DNA of 42,958 bases from Alphaproteobacteria bacterium (GCA_030424645.1 JAUHWP010000011.1:1-42958), one strand, 5' to 3'; shown: positions 24,600 to 32,949, counted from the stretch's first letter. Notes: generated from the sequence alone by a model not told the origin. Translations and numbers: made by a program.

Positions 24600-24630
24600 T
24601 GATCCAGAGGCACCTAAGCCTCGTATTAGG
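24600..24630 (+). promoter_or_regulatory. Possible TGATCC-type promoter for the outer-membrane protein gene
   Basis: TGATCC at 24600-24605, an 18-base spacer, then TATTAGG at 24624-24630. This is the same -35 hexamer and spacing as the two divergent promoters near 9.0 kb. The spacer holds an inverted repeat GAGGC/GCCTC. It would give a leader of about 20 bases. The assignment is weaker than for the divergent pair because only one side is seen. Confidence 0.35.
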
Positions 24631-24657
24631 GCCACAGATAACGAGAGGATGGAACAC

Positions 24658-25242
24658 ATGTTGAAGACGTTTTCTTACACCACAGCGGTCATCGCACTGA
24701 CAGCGACAACCGCATTGGCCGGAAGCATGGCAGAACCGGCGCCAGAGCCGACCATTGCCTATACCCCCGCCCCGGCTGCCATGCCGGACTGGACCGGCGC
24801 CTATATCGGTGCCCAGATCGGTTTCGCCGATGTCGGCACCACCGCCGCAGGTGTCGAAGGCGACGGAGTCATCGGTGGTCTGACCGCGGGTTACGATTTC
24901 GATATGGGCAACTGGGTCGCCGGTGTCGGGATCGACTATGACTGGGCCGATGTGGATGTTGGCGGCGTTGCCAACCTTGAGAACGTCCTGCGCATCAAGG
25001 CGCGTGGCGGTTACAAGATGGGCGACGGGCTGCTCTACGCGACCGCTGGTTACGCCAATGCCTATACGGACACGCTGGGTGACAGCGATGGCTATTTCAT
25101 CGGTGCCGGCTATGAACATCGCGTGACCAGCTCATTCAACCTGGGCGCGGAAGTTCTGTATCATGAGTTTGCCGATTTCAACGGCAGCGGCGTCGATGTC
25201 GACGCAACCACGATCCAGTTGCGCGGTACCTTCCGCTTCTGA
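24658..25242 (+). CDS. Outer-membrane beta-barrel protein (opacity/porin-like)
   Basis: A 194-residue exported protein with a signal peptide (LKTFSYTTAVIALTATTALA). A short Pro/Ala-rich linker is followed by an eight-strand-type barrel starting DWTGAYIGAQIGFADV, a hallmark of Omp25/opacity-like porin-family proteins. Alternating strands follow (NWVAGVGIDYDWADVDVGG), and the C-terminus TTIQLRGTFRF ends in the aromatic residue needed for barrel assembly. Two in-frame ATGs occur (24649 and 24658); GAGAGG is optimally placed for the second, which also gives a normal signal peptide. It is followed by a strong hairpin. Confidence 0.88.
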   Translation: MLKTFSYTTAVIALTATTALAGSMAEPAPEPTIAYTPAPAAMPDWTGAYIGAQIGFADVGTTAAGVEGDGVIGGLTAGYDFDMGNWVAGVGIDYDWADVDVGGVANLENVLRIKARGGYKMGDGLLYATAGYANAYTDTLGDSDGYFIGAGYEHRVTSSFNLGAEVLYHEFADFNGSGVDVDATTIQLRGTFRF

Positions 25243-25280
25243 TCGACGCTTCTGACCGACAGTGCACCTTTAGACAACAA

Positions 25281-25303
25281 TGGCGCGCCGGTTTGGCGCG
25301 CCA
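25281..25303. terminator. Hairpin between the convergent outer-membrane protein and acyl-CoA synthetase genes
   Basis: TGGCGCGCC at 25281-25289, loop GGTTT, GGCGCGCCA at 25295-25303: a perfect 9-bp stem between two convergent genes. T-rich sequence follows on both strands, though without a pure T-run, so it may terminate both transcripts. Confidence 0.65.
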
Positions 25304-25354
25304 TTCGTGTGTTTGGCCTGTGGTATCCGCGCCGGAAAGGGCGCGATTCCCGTT

Positions 25355-27247
25355 TCAATCCATCCATTCGAACGGGCGGGTGAACTCGCCCAGGCAATGG
25401 GCCACAGCCTCGTGATCCACGTCCCCCGTCGCGCGCAACCGCGCCACCAACCCGCGTTTCTTGTCGTCGATCACCTCGGCCACATGGGCTGCGTGACCGG
25501 CATCTTCCAGTGCCTTGTCATAGACGCGGGTGATCGCCGATTTGCGCAGATCCGGCTTGAACACCTTGCCCACCGCGGTCTTGGGCAATTCGTCCAATAT
25601 CTCGATATGTTTGGGCATGGCAGCCTTCTCGTGGATATGCTTTCTGGCATAGTCCATCAGCTCGTCCGCCGTCACCTGCGCCCCGCCGACCAGTTCGACA
25701 TAGGCACAGGGCAGTTCCCCGGAATAGCTGTCAGGCTGCCCGATCGCCCCGACGAAGGACACCGCATCGTGACCTGCCAGAACCTCTTCGATCTCGGCCG
25801 GGTCGATGTTGTGCCCGCCCCGGATGATCAGGTCCTTGGCGCGGCCCGTGATCCACAGATAGCCATCTTCATCAAGCCGCCCCAGATCGCCCGTGCGCAG
25901 ATAGGTGTCATAGGCAAACAGGCCTTTGTTCTTGGCCTCTTCCGTATAGGTGCTGCCCGCGAAGACCCCGGGGTTGGACAGGCAAATCTCGCCCACCTCG
26001 TCCACGTCATGTTCCTTCAGGACATTTCCATCCTCATCACAAGACAGGATCTTCACGTCCGTATAGGGGAACGGCACCCCGACCGACCCGACTTTCTTGT
26101 CACCGGTCGGCGGGTTGCAGGACACCAGACAGGTGGCTTCGGTCAAGCCATAGCCTTCGACGATCGTGACGCCGGTGGCTGCGACAAAGCGGTTGTAAAG
26201 CTCGATCGGAAGCGGCGCCGAGCCTGAAAACGCGGTCTTGAGCGAGGACACATCCGCATCGACAGGCCGCTGCATCAGGGCCGAAATCGCCGTCGGCACG
26301 GTGATCATGAAACTGACCTTGTAGCGTTCGATCAGCTTCCAGAAATTGTCGAACACGCCTTCGCCACGATAGCCGGCGGGCGTGGGGTGCACGAAATGGC
26401 TGCCGGCCATCAGAACCGACATCCAGATCACATGCACGGCAAAGACGTGGAACAGCGGCAGGGGGCAGATGATCACGTCGTTTTCATCAAACAACAGGCT
26501 CGACCCCAGCCAGCCGTTATAGACCATACCGGAATACTTGTGCTGCGCCACTTTCGGTGTGCCGGTCGTGCCGCCGGTGTGGAAATAGGCCGCCACGCGA
26601 TCCTCGGACGTATCGGTGAAATCGAGCGTCTTGTTCTGGCGCGACATCTCGGCCACGAAGTCCAGCACACGTGCCTTGTGCGTCACCGGGTTCTTCGGGC
26701 GCAAAAGCGGCACCAGCCAGCTTTTCGGAGGACTGAGATACCGGTTCAGGTCGATCTCAAGCACGGTTTCCACGTTCGGCGCCATCGCCACCGATTTCGC
26801 GGCCAGTTGCGCGACCTCGGATTTCGGGAAGGATTTCAGCGTCACCAGCACCTTGGCCCCGGTTTCGCGCAGGATGCCCGACACCTGCTCGGCATCCAGA
26901 AGCGGGTTGATCGGGTTGACGATCCCCGCAATGCCGCCGCCCATCAGCGTATAGATCGTTTCGTTGCAGTTGGGCAGAAGGAAAGCCACAACGTCTTTTT
27001 CACCAATCCCCAAAGACCGAAACAGGTTCGCCGCCTGGCACGAGCGTTCAAGCATTTGCCGCCAGGTCACGGTTTCCTTGGCATCCGTCGGCCCGGATGT
27101 CAGCTGATAGGACGCCGCAGGACGATCAGGGAACTTCTTCGCCGTGCGTTCCAGCATCTGATACAGCGTGACGGGCTTGTCGCGCTTGTCCCACCCCATC
27201 TCGGCCTCGACCGCGTTACGGTCTTTCATCGACCCAAAATCATACAT
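25355..27247 (-). CDS. Acyl-CoA synthetase (AMP-dependent synthetase family)
   Basis: An adenylate-forming enzyme of 630 residues that activates a carboxylic acid, probably a fatty acid, to its CoA thioester. Motifs: the phosphate-binding AYFHTGGTTGTPKVAQ, VEGYGLTEATCLVS, the hinge region LRTGDLGRLDEDGYLWITG with RAKDLIIRGGHNIDPAEIE, and the C-terminal lysine in LPKTAVGKVFKPDLR. I chose the ATG at 27245-27247 (MYDFGSMKDRN) because GGGAGG lies 7 bases upstream; the longer frame from 27286 is unsupported. It ends facing the outer-membrane protein gene. The exact chain length is unknown. Confidence 0.9.
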   Translation of the reverse strand: MYDFGSMKDRNAVEAEMGWDKRDKPVTLYQMLERTAKKFPDRPAASYQLTSGPTDAKETVTWRQMLERSCQAANLFRSLGIGEKDVVAFLLPNCNETIYTLMGGGIAGIVNPINPLLDAEQVSGILRETGAKVLVTLKSFPKSEVAQLAAKSVAMAPNVETVLEIDLNRYLSPPKSWLVPLLRPKNPVTHKARVLDFVAEMSRQNKTLDFTDTSEDRVAAYFHTGGTTGTPKVAQHKYSGMVYNGWLGSSLLFDENDVIICPLPLFHVFAVHVIWMSVLMAGSHFVHPTPAGYRGEGVFDNFWKLIERYKVSFMITVPTAISALMQRPVDADVSSLKTAFSGSAPLPIELYNRFVAATGVTIVEGYGLTEATCLVSCNPPTGDKKVGSVGVPFPYTDVKILSCDEDGNVLKEHDVDEVGEICLSNPGVFAGSTYTEEAKNKGLFAYDTYLRTGDLGRLDEDGYLWITGRAKDLIIRGGHNIDPAEIEEVLAGHDAVSFVGAIGQPDSYSGELPCAYVELVGGAQVTADELMDYARKHIHEKAAMPKHIEILDELPKTAVGKVFKPDLRKSAITRVYDKALEDAGHAAHVAEVIDDKKRGLVARLRATGDVDHEAVAHCLGEFTRPFEWMD

Positions 27248-27382
27248 TCCAAATCCTCCCCTGCGCCCAGAGCACCGGGCGGTCATTTGATCACAAGAAT
27301 GCGGTCAAATCCCAAACCCCGCAAGTGTGACGTGACGTGGCAAATTCAGGTGACGCAAGGGGAGGTAAATGGGCGAAAGCGA

Positions 27383-29179
27383 TCAGGCCATGCCTTCGGT
27401 AAACTGCAAGCGTGCCAGCCGGGCATACAGCCCATCCTGTGCCACAAGCTCATCATGGGTGCCTTGCGCCACGATGCGGCCTTCGTCGAACACGACGATC
27501 CGGTCCGCCTTTTTCACCGTCGCCAGACGGTGCGCGACGATCAGTGTGGTGCGCCCCTGCGCAAGCTCGTCCACCGCATGTTGCACCAGACGTTCGCTTT
27601 CAGCATCCAGCGCCGATGTCGCCTCGTCCAGCAGAAGGATGGGCGCATCCCGCAGGATCGCGCGGGCGATGGCGATGCGCTGTTTCTGGCCGCCCGACAG
27701 CATCACGCCGCGTTCGCCGACATAGGTGTCATAGCCTTCGGGCAGCTTTTCCAAGAATTCATCGGCAGCCGCGGCGCGTGCGGCAGCGGCAACCTCGGCA
27801 TCCGAGGCGTCAGGGCGACCGAAGCGGATGTTTTCGCGCGCCGAAGCCGCGAAAATCACCGCGTCCTGCGGGACCAGCGCCACGTATTTGCGGAACTCGT
27901 CCCGACGCATCTGGCGCAGGTCGATCCCATCCAGTTTCACCGCGCCGCTTTCCGGGTCATAGAACCGCTGGATCAGTTGAATAATCGTTGATTTACCTGC
28001 CCCGGAGGGACCGACCAAAGCCACGGTTTCACCCGGCGCAACGTTTAGCGAAATGCCTTCCAACGCCGCCTGATTGGGGCGTGCGGGATAGTGGAAGGTG
28101 ACATCTTCGAATGCAATCTCGCCTTTCGGGCGCGCGGTAATGGCGATCGGGTTGGCAGGGTCTTTCACCGCATCCTCGGCGTTCAGAAGCTCGACCAACC
28201 GTTCGGTGGCGCCGGCGGCGCGCTGTAGCTCGCTCCAGATTTCAGACAGGGCACCGACCGCGCCCGCCACCATCACCGAATAGATCACGAACTGAACCAG
28301 CGCCCCGATCGAGATCGTGCCCCCGGTCACATCCCGCATCCCGATCCACAACACACCCACGACGCCCGAGAAGATCAGCGAAATCACGATCACCGTCATC
28401 ACCGCACGGGTGCCGATGCGGCGTCTGGCCGAAATAAAACTCTCCTCGGTCAGCCCGGCAAATTCGCCGCGGCTCAGGTCTTCATGGGTGAAGGCCTGCA
28501 CGGTTTGCACCGACAACAACGCCTCGGACGCATTGCCCGAGCTTTTGGCGATCCATTCCTGGTTCTCGCGCCCCAGCACGCGCAGCCGCCGCCCCAACAC
28601 GATGATCGGCACAATGACGATGGGCACGATCAGCAGCACAAGCCCCGTCAGCTTGGCCGAGGTCAGCAGCATCAGGACCATCCCGCCAAGGAAAATGAAC
28701 ACATTGCGCAGGGCAACGGATACGGATGACCCGATCACCGACAGGATCAGGGTCGTGTCCGTCGTGATCCGGCTCAGAACCTCGCCGGTCATGATGTTTT
28801 CATAGAAAGCCGGGCTCATCCCCACAACGCGGTCAAACACCGCCTTGCGGATATCGGCCACCACCCGTTCGCCCAGACGGGTCACGAGGTAATACCGCAA
28901 CCCGGTTCCCAGCGCGAGCAAGCTGGCCACGATCAAAGCCGCCAGGAAATACTTGTCCAGCAACTGGTTGGTCGCTTCCCCGAACCCATCGACGACGCGA
29001 CGCACCGCAATGGGCAGGATCAGGGAAATGCCGGCCGTGAACACCAGCGCACAGAACGCGGCCAGAATCCACAGCCGATAAGGTTGCATGAACGGCCACA
29101 GCCCGGACAATGCGCCAATGCGTTTGGATTTCTCGCGCTCGTCCATTTCAACGCTGGACGCCCCTGCCTGTCTTGCCAT
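27383..29179 (-). CDS. ABC exporter, fused membrane and ATPase domains (MsbA type)
   Basis: A half-transporter of 598 residues that would work as a homodimer. The N-terminal six-helix membrane domain begins after a charged segment (LWPFMQPYRLWILAAFCAL). The C-terminal ATPase has Walker A VGPSGAGKSTIIQ, Q-loop YVALVPQDAVIF, signature LSGGQKQRIAIARAI, Walker B ILLLDEATSALD and H-loop VAHRL. It resembles lipid/multidrug exporters (MsbA/LmrA) of Rhodobacteraceae; the substrate is unknown. I chose the ATG at 29177-29179 with AAGGAG 8 bases upstream. The gap of 135 bases to the acyl-CoA synthetase gene leaves room for a separate promoter. Confidence 0.92.
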   Translation of the reverse strand: MARQAGASSVEMDEREKSKRIGALSGLWPFMQPYRLWILAAFCALVFTAGISLILPIAVRRVVDGFGEATNQLLDKYFLAALIVASLLALGTGLRYYLVTRLGERVVADIRKAVFDRVVGMSPAFYENIMTGEVLSRITTDTTLILSVIGSSVSVALRNVFIFLGGMVLMLLTSAKLTGLVLLIVPIVIVPIIVLGRRLRVLGRENQEWIAKSSGNASEALLSVQTVQAFTHEDLSRGEFAGLTEESFISARRRIGTRAVMTVIVISLIFSGVVGVLWIGMRDVTGGTISIGALVQFVIYSVMVAGAVGALSEIWSELQRAAGATERLVELLNAEDAVKDPANPIAITARPKGEIAFEDVTFHYPARPNQAALEGISLNVAPGETVALVGPSGAGKSTIIQLIQRFYDPESGAVKLDGIDLRQMRRDEFRKYVALVPQDAVIFAASARENIRFGRPDASDAEVAAAARAAAADEFLEKLPEGYDTYVGERGVMLSGGQKQRIAIARAILRDAPILLLDEATSALDAESERLVQHAVDELAQGRTTLIVAHRLATVKKADRIVVFDEGRIVAQGTHDELVAQDGLYARLARLQFTEGMA

Positions 29180-29370
29180 GTGACCCGCTCCTTTCGGGCA
29201 GAGATAGCCGGGCGCGGCGCGTGGCACAAGCCGAACTGCTTGTCACGAGTGTCGCAGACCCTCTGCACCGCGCCATCCTCAACGGATTGTGCGACGCTGC
29301 GGTCTTTCAAACATCAGCCACTGAATGCTATCATCCGGCTGTTCAGAAGGCCGATGAAGGACCGCGTATC

Positions 29371-29763
29371 ATGTTACTTTTCCACCGTATCCCCGCCGTG
29401 GCCGGTCTTGCGGTTATGCTGGGCCTGACCGCCTGCGCCACGCCGCAGCAACGCTGCATCGCCGGGGCGACGGCGGATTATCGAACGCTGCAAGCCCAGA
29501 TCAAGACAACCGAAGCGAATATCGCGCGCGGCTATGCCCTGCACCGGCAGTCGATTCCCATTCGCAGCACGCGGGTGTGCTATGACAGCAAAAGGCGGCC
29601 CTATACCTGCCACCGAACCGCCTTTCAGCAGATTGAAACGCCGGTTTCCATCGACATCGGAAACGAAAAGGCGAAGCTGGCAAGCCTGAAGGCGAAACTG
29701 ACCCAGGCGCAACGGAAAGCCGTGGCAGGCACCAAGACCTGCCGCCAGACCTATCCCGAATGA
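29371..29763 (+). CDS. Small lipoprotein of unknown function
   Basis: A 130-residue protein with a lipoprotein signal: hydrophobic AVAGLAVMLGLTAC, with lipobox LTAC placing the acylated cysteine near residue 22. The mature part is basic and partly helical (KAKLASLKAKLTQAQRKAV) and has four more cysteines, two of them in VCYDSKRRPYTCH. Coiled-coil character is likely in TLQAQIKTTEANIARG. Not recognised as a named family. The 3' end overlaps the YdcF-like gene by 4 bp (ATGA), so the two are coupled. Confidence 0.72.
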   Translation: MLLFHRIPAVAGLAVMLGLTACATPQQRCIAGATADYRTLQAQIKTTEANIARGYALHRQSIPIRSTRVCYDSKRRPYTCHRTAFQQIETPVSIDIGNEKAKLASLKAKLTQAQRKAVAGTKTCRQTYPE

Positions 29764-30254
29764 CCCGTGTTGCCATCGTTCTGGGGGCCGCCGTGCGCCC
29801 GGACGGAACGGCCTCGCTGGCGTTGCGCCGACGGGCCTGTCTGGCGGCCGACCTGTATCGGCAAGGGCGCGTGGACCGGATCATCGCCTCGGGCGGTGTG
29901 CCCCGTGCAGGTCGAAGCGAGGCAAGTGTGATCGGCCAGATATGCGAAAGGTCCGGGGTGCCGACCGGGGTGATCCAGATCGAAGACCGGTCGCGCAATA
30001 CCCTGGAAAATATCAGAAATTCCAAACCGCTTCTGCCACCGGGGGCCAGGGTCGTTCTGGTCACCGACCGCTATCACGCCTGCCGTGCAAAGCTTGTGGC
30101 GCGCGAGTTCGGTTTGAACCCGGACTGCGCATCACCCGCGTTGCGCCCGACCCCGGCAGGCCGCATCGTCAGGGGGTATCTAAGGGAAGCCGCCGCCTTG
30201 ACGCTTTACGCCCTGCGCCGCGCGGGGCGGATCATCTTGCAACAGTCACCGTAA
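29760..30254 (+). CDS. YdcF/ElyC-like DUF218 family protein
   Basis: A 164-residue protein of the DUF218 fold (YdcF/ElyC/SanA relatives), which act in envelope metabolism or bind SAM-like ligands. It opens with VAIVLGAAVRPDGTASLALR, the family's GxxxxxDG nucleotide-like loop, then DRIIASGGVPRAGRSEA, IQIEDRSRNTLENI and VVLVTDRYHACRA. Unlike ElyC/SanA it has no N-terminal membrane segment. It is coupled to the upstream lipoprotein gene. Its last 23 bases overlap the end of the convergent secreted-protein gene. Confidence 0.85.
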   Translation: MTRVAIVLGAAVRPDGTASLALRRRACLAADLYRQGRVDRIIASGGVPRAGRSEASVIGQICERSGVPTGVIQIEDRSRNTLENIRNSKPLLPPGARVVLVTDRYHACRAKLVAREFGLNPDCASPALRPTPAGRIVRGYLREAAALTLYALRRAGRIILQQSP

Positions 30255-30654
30255 GTGAGGTGCCCGTATTGCCACGGCCATAAATGCGCACGAACACGGT
30301 TGCCTCACCCTGCATCAGACGCTTGGCCGCCTGCGGATCAATCGAACCGTTCATCACCATGCGCTCCATGATCTTGCGATTGTCGATCGAGCCGAAAAAC
30401 GGGTCGAACTCATCCCCCGGCTGGCTGATACCGAAACGGTGGAAGTTGGCCCGGTCCTGACGCAGGATTTGCCAGGGCTGTTTCAGCCGCGCCCCTTTGG
30501 AATTATAAAGATCCGGCTGCCCGATATACGCCACGTAAGAGCCGATAAGCTCTTGCGCGTTGGCGGCACCTGCGACGATGGATGACAAAACCAGCCCCGT
30601 TGCAAGGGCAACGGCGCGCAGTCCATGGTGTCGTTTCCGGGTCATCAGCGACAT
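30232..30654 (-). CDS. Secreted protein of unknown function
   Basis: About 140 residues with a signal peptide (LRAVALATGLVLSSIVAGAANA). The mature part starts QELIGSYVAYIGQPDLYNSKG and contains LKQPWQILRQDRANFHRFG, features I associate with a small exported protein widespread in Rhodobacteraceae without known function. Three in-frame ATGs are close together; GAGGGG is best placed for the one at 30652-30654 (MSLMTRK). Its 3' end overlaps the YdcF-like gene in convergent orientation. Confidence 0.72.
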   Translation of the reverse strand: MSLMTRKRHHGLRAVALATGLVLSSIVAGAANAQELIGSYVAYIGQPDLYNSKGARLKQPWQILRQDRANFHRFGISQPGDEFDPFFGSIDNRKIMERMVMNGSIDPQAAKRLMQGEATVFVRIYGRGNTGTSLTVTVAR

Positions 30655-30801
30655 TGTCATCCCCTCATCGTTGCGCCCAACTTGGTGGTGTCGACGCGCC
30701 GGGTCAATGGCAGCGGATCACCTGCCCAACGGACTGCCCCAATTTTGCAACGTCGCCAAGCCTTGACGCAACGGGGGCAGGCCCGCGCCAAGGCATTGAT
30801 A

Positions 30802-31389
30802 TCATTGAGGGTCGGAAACGGTCAGCCCCAGCAGCCGCCACGCCTGCATTCCACCCCGATAGTAATGGATTTTTTCAGCAGGATATCCTGCCTCGATCAT
30901 CCGGCGCGCGGCGGTGGGCGATTGACCGCACCAGTTGCCGTTGCAGAACAGCGCAACGGGCTTTGCGCCTTCACAATCGAACCCGTCAAAGTCGATTTCG
31001 CAGCCCAGTTCGTCCAGCCGATCCGCCGCCTCGTTATAAGGGATCGAGATCGCACCGGGGATCGTGCCGCCCGCGTGGTCCGCCGGCACGCGGCTGTCGA
31101 CCACGATCACCTCGGGGTCTTGCAGCATCGCCAGCAGTTCAAGCTCGCCAATCGGGGTCACGCCGGGCGCGGGCACCATCGGCTGCACGCAGAAATTCGG
31201 ACACGCGCGCGAGGTGCGCGCCCATTCCCCCGTGATCTGGTTGTCCTGATCGGGGTTGCGGGATATCTCGACAGGCCCCGAGGCCGTGTCGACCGTCACC
31301 GACGCCACGTCCGGGCGAATGTTCACCCCGTCTGCCACCGCAGGGGTCGCCAACAGCGCGACGGCAAGAACTGCAATCGTCTTTTTCAT
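30802..31389 (-). CDS. Exported rhodanese-like protein
   Basis: A 195-residue periplasmic protein. Signal peptide KKTIAVLAVALLATPAVA, then an acidic linker region, then a rhodanese domain: VIVVDSRVPADHAGGTIPGAISIPYNEAA, and the active-site loop ALFCNGNWCGQSPTAARRM. This loop has two cysteines (CNGNWC) like the CxxCW-type rhodaneses linked to PQQ-dependent alcohol oxidation, rather than the single cysteine of thiosulfate sulfurtransferases. Two more cysteines occur in RACPNFCVQP. I chose the ATG at 31387-31389 because of AAAGG 7 bases upstream. No PQQ genes are in the window. Confidence 0.83.
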   Translation of the reverse strand: MKKTIAVLAVALLATPAVADGVNIRPDVASVTVDTASGPVEISRNPDQDNQITGEWARTSRACPNFCVQPMVPAPGVTPIGELELLAMLQDPEVIVVDSRVPADHAGGTIPGAISIPYNEAADRLDELGCEIDFDGFDCEGAKPVALFCNGNWCGQSPTAARRMIEAGYPAEKIHYYRGGMQAWRLLGLTVSDPQ

Positions 31390-31410
31390 TTTGAAGCCTT
31401 TCCGCAATGC

Positions 31411-31731
31411 TCAGTCGAACGTTTCGAACACGTCATACATGACCGGTTCGAAGCTTTTGCACAGGGTCGCGATCACGCGGTTCCGCTCGCGCATCTCATC
31501 GGAGCGCAGCATGGCCTGAAAATCTTCGCGCCGTTTCCATTGCGAATAGTTGGCAATCCGCGTCTGCGCGTCGTTGACATGCAATCCGGCCCCGACGAAA
31601 CCGGGCTGTTTCGAAATGAATTCGTGATAGGCGTCCGACAGCGCATCCAGCAAATCCTGACAGGTGCCGGGCGTCATTTCGAACGTGGTGATAACGGTTT
31701 GATAATCGGGGGCTTTGCTGATCTTTGGCAT
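31411..31731 (-). CDS. Antibiotic biosynthesis monooxygenase (ABM) domain protein
   Basis: A 106-residue dimeric ferredoxin-like protein of the ABM superfamily. The strand-helix pattern is visible: TVITTFEMTPGTCQDLLDAL, then a helix, FVGAGLHVNDAQTRIANYSQW, then KRREDFQAMLRSDEMRER. Such proteins can be quinol monooxygenases, heme-degrading enzymes or simply ligand-binding. AGGAGGAAGCC precedes the ATG. It starts about 100 bases downstream of the zinc-ribbon gene and is followed after 21 bases by the rhodanese gene, so these may be co-transcribed. Confidence 0.8.
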   Translation of the reverse strand: MPKISKAPDYQTVITTFEMTPGTCQDLLDALSDAYHEFISKQPGFVGAGLHVNDAQTRIANYSQWKRREDFQAMLRSDEMRERNRVIATLCKSFEPVMYDVFETFD

Positions 31732-31839
31732 GGCTTCCTCCTGTTGATAAGGAAAGCCTAAAGCCTTTCGCGCAGCAGATGAATACGAGATTTGGGGGTG
31801 GGCGGAAATAGCTCACCCCCGACCCGGATCGTGGGCGGA

Positions 31840-32217
31840 TCAATCGAAGTCGAAAATCTCGGACAGGATCGACTTGCGACGCTTTCGTTTATAGCGTTTC
31901 GCATGGCGGTAGTCGTCGTCATAATCGTCGTCGTCATCGTCGTAACGATACCGGTCCTTGCGCGGCGGCTTTCGGTATCGTTTGTCCTCGCGGTCGCTGC
32001 GATGGGGGGCATCGGTGGTGATCGGCCCCGGCAGGTCGGGCGGATCGACCGGGGCCGGGTCGGGATCCGGCAGCACCACGGCAGGGGTTGCCTTCTCGAT
32101 GATCTTGTCCAGCTCACCCCGGTCCAGCCAGACGCCCCGGCATTGGGGACAATAGTCGATCTCGACCCCGTGGCGTTCCGTCATCAAAAGGTCGGTTCCA
32201 TCAATCGGACATTTCAT
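31840..32217 (-). CDS. TFIIB-type zinc-ribbon protein with Asp-rich and basic tail
   Basis: A 125-residue protein. The N-terminal zinc ribbon has MKCPIDGTDL and YCPQCRGVWLDRGELDKI: the second part is the zf-TFIIB signature CPxCxGxWLDxGEL, while the first knuckle has only one cysteine (CPIDG). The C-terminal half is low-complexity: proline/aspartate-rich, then basic, then YDDDDDDYDDDYR, ending KRKRRKSILSEIFDFD. GGAGGAG sits 7 bases before the ATG at 32215-32217. Zinc-ribbon proteins of this type are often nucleic-acid-binding; the role is unknown. Confidence 0.8.
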   Translation of the reverse strand: MKCPIDGTDLLMTERHGVEIDYCPQCRGVWLDRGELDKIIEKATPAVVLPDPDPAPVDPPDLPGPITTDAPHRSDREDKRYRKPPRKDRYRYDDDDDDYDDDYRHAKRYKRKRRKSILSEIFDFD

Positions 32218-32259
32218 CTGCTGGCTCCTCCTGCCTTCTCGATCAATCATGTAGGCATG

Positions 32260-32285
32260 AAAAAGCGGGCCGCAAGGACCCGCTT
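32260..32285 (-). terminator. Terminator after the universal stress protein gene
   Basis: On the minus strand AAGCGGG, a 9-base loop, CCCGCTT, then TTTTT continuing to plus-strand position 32260. A perfect 7-bp stem with a T-tract, 26 bases after the stop of the stress-protein gene and before the zinc-ribbon gene. Confidence 0.8.
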
Positions 32286-32310
32286 CGACACCGTTCGACC
32301 AATCGGCAAA

Positions 32311-32718
32311 TTACCGCGAGACATGCACGGCACAGGGTGCATGACGCACGACGCGGGCCGCGGTCGAGCCAAGGAAAAAGTCGGTCAGACCGGGCCGGTG
32401 CGACGCAACGACGATACAATCGACATCGTTATGCTTTGCGTAATCGACAATCGCATGCCCGGCATGGCCCGACACGACTTTGATGCCGATATTGTCTTCA
32501 CCGGCCAGTTCTTCTTTCATACGCGCTTGAAGCTCGTGCACATTTTCTTCCAACTGACCTTCGGGCAGATATTGCGCGACATAGGCTGGCACCTCTTCCA
32601 TCACGTGAAGGGCTGTGATCTTTGCGCCTTTCTCGGCAATGGCTTTCGCAATGCTCAGCGCTTCCTTGGTGTCGCGCTCATGATCCAGCGCAATCGGCAC
32701 GAGGACATTCTTATACAT
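32311..32718 (-). CDS. Universal stress protein (UspA family)
   Basis: A single-domain UspA-fold protein of 135 residues. It starts MYKNVLVPIALDHERDTKEA, has ITALHVMEEVPAYVAQYLP in the middle, and ends with the ATP-binding-type loop: VVASHRPGLTDFFLGSTAAR followed by VVRHAPCAVHVSR. The pattern G-2x-G-9x-G(S/T) is partly kept, so it may bind ATP. AGGAGC lies 6 bases before the ATG at 32716-32718. It is followed by its own terminator, so it is probably monocistronic and stress-induced. Confidence 0.9.
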   Translation of the reverse strand: MYKNVLVPIALDHERDTKEALSIAKAIAEKGAKITALHVMEEVPAYVAQYLPEGQLEENVHELQARMKEELAGEDNIGIKVVSGHAGHAIVDYAKHNDVDCIVVASHRPGLTDFFLGSTAARVVRHAPCAVHVSR

Positions 32719-32833
32719 CTCGGTGCTCCTGTGTTTGAGTGTTCCGTTTCCCTTTCTCGATACGTTACACTGCGGCACTCAACCATGATACATGTCAATT
32801 GATGCCAGGCAGCGACCCTGCCTGCGGCTTTCC

Positions 32834-32862
32834 TTGACAGCTTGGGCCAAGCGGTCTATGTC
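32834..32862 (+). promoter_or_regulatory. Putative sigma-70 promoter ahead of ffh
   Basis: TTGACA at 32834-32839 (perfect consensus), a 17-base spacer, then TATGTC at 32857-32862. It would give an ffh leader of about 155 bases, unusually long. The leader contains an inverted repeat: CGCCCCCTGT at 32916-32925 and ACAGGGGCG at 32941-32949, with one bulged base. Confidence 0.5.
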
Positions 32863-32915
32863 CGCCCCAATTCCGGGAGTCGTTATGCTTCCGGTCCCAT
32901 GGCCTATGCCGGGAT

Positions 32916-32949
32916 CGCCCCCTGTCAGCGCGTCGCGCCCACAGGGGCG
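32916..32949 (+). promoter_or_regulatory. Hairpin in the ffh leader
   Basis: CGCCCCCTGT pairs with ACAGGGGCG across a 15-base GC-rich loop, with one bulge. It lies between the predicted promoter and the ffh start. It could be a 5' structural element; no known riboswitch or SRP RNA core motif is present. Confidence 0.35.
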
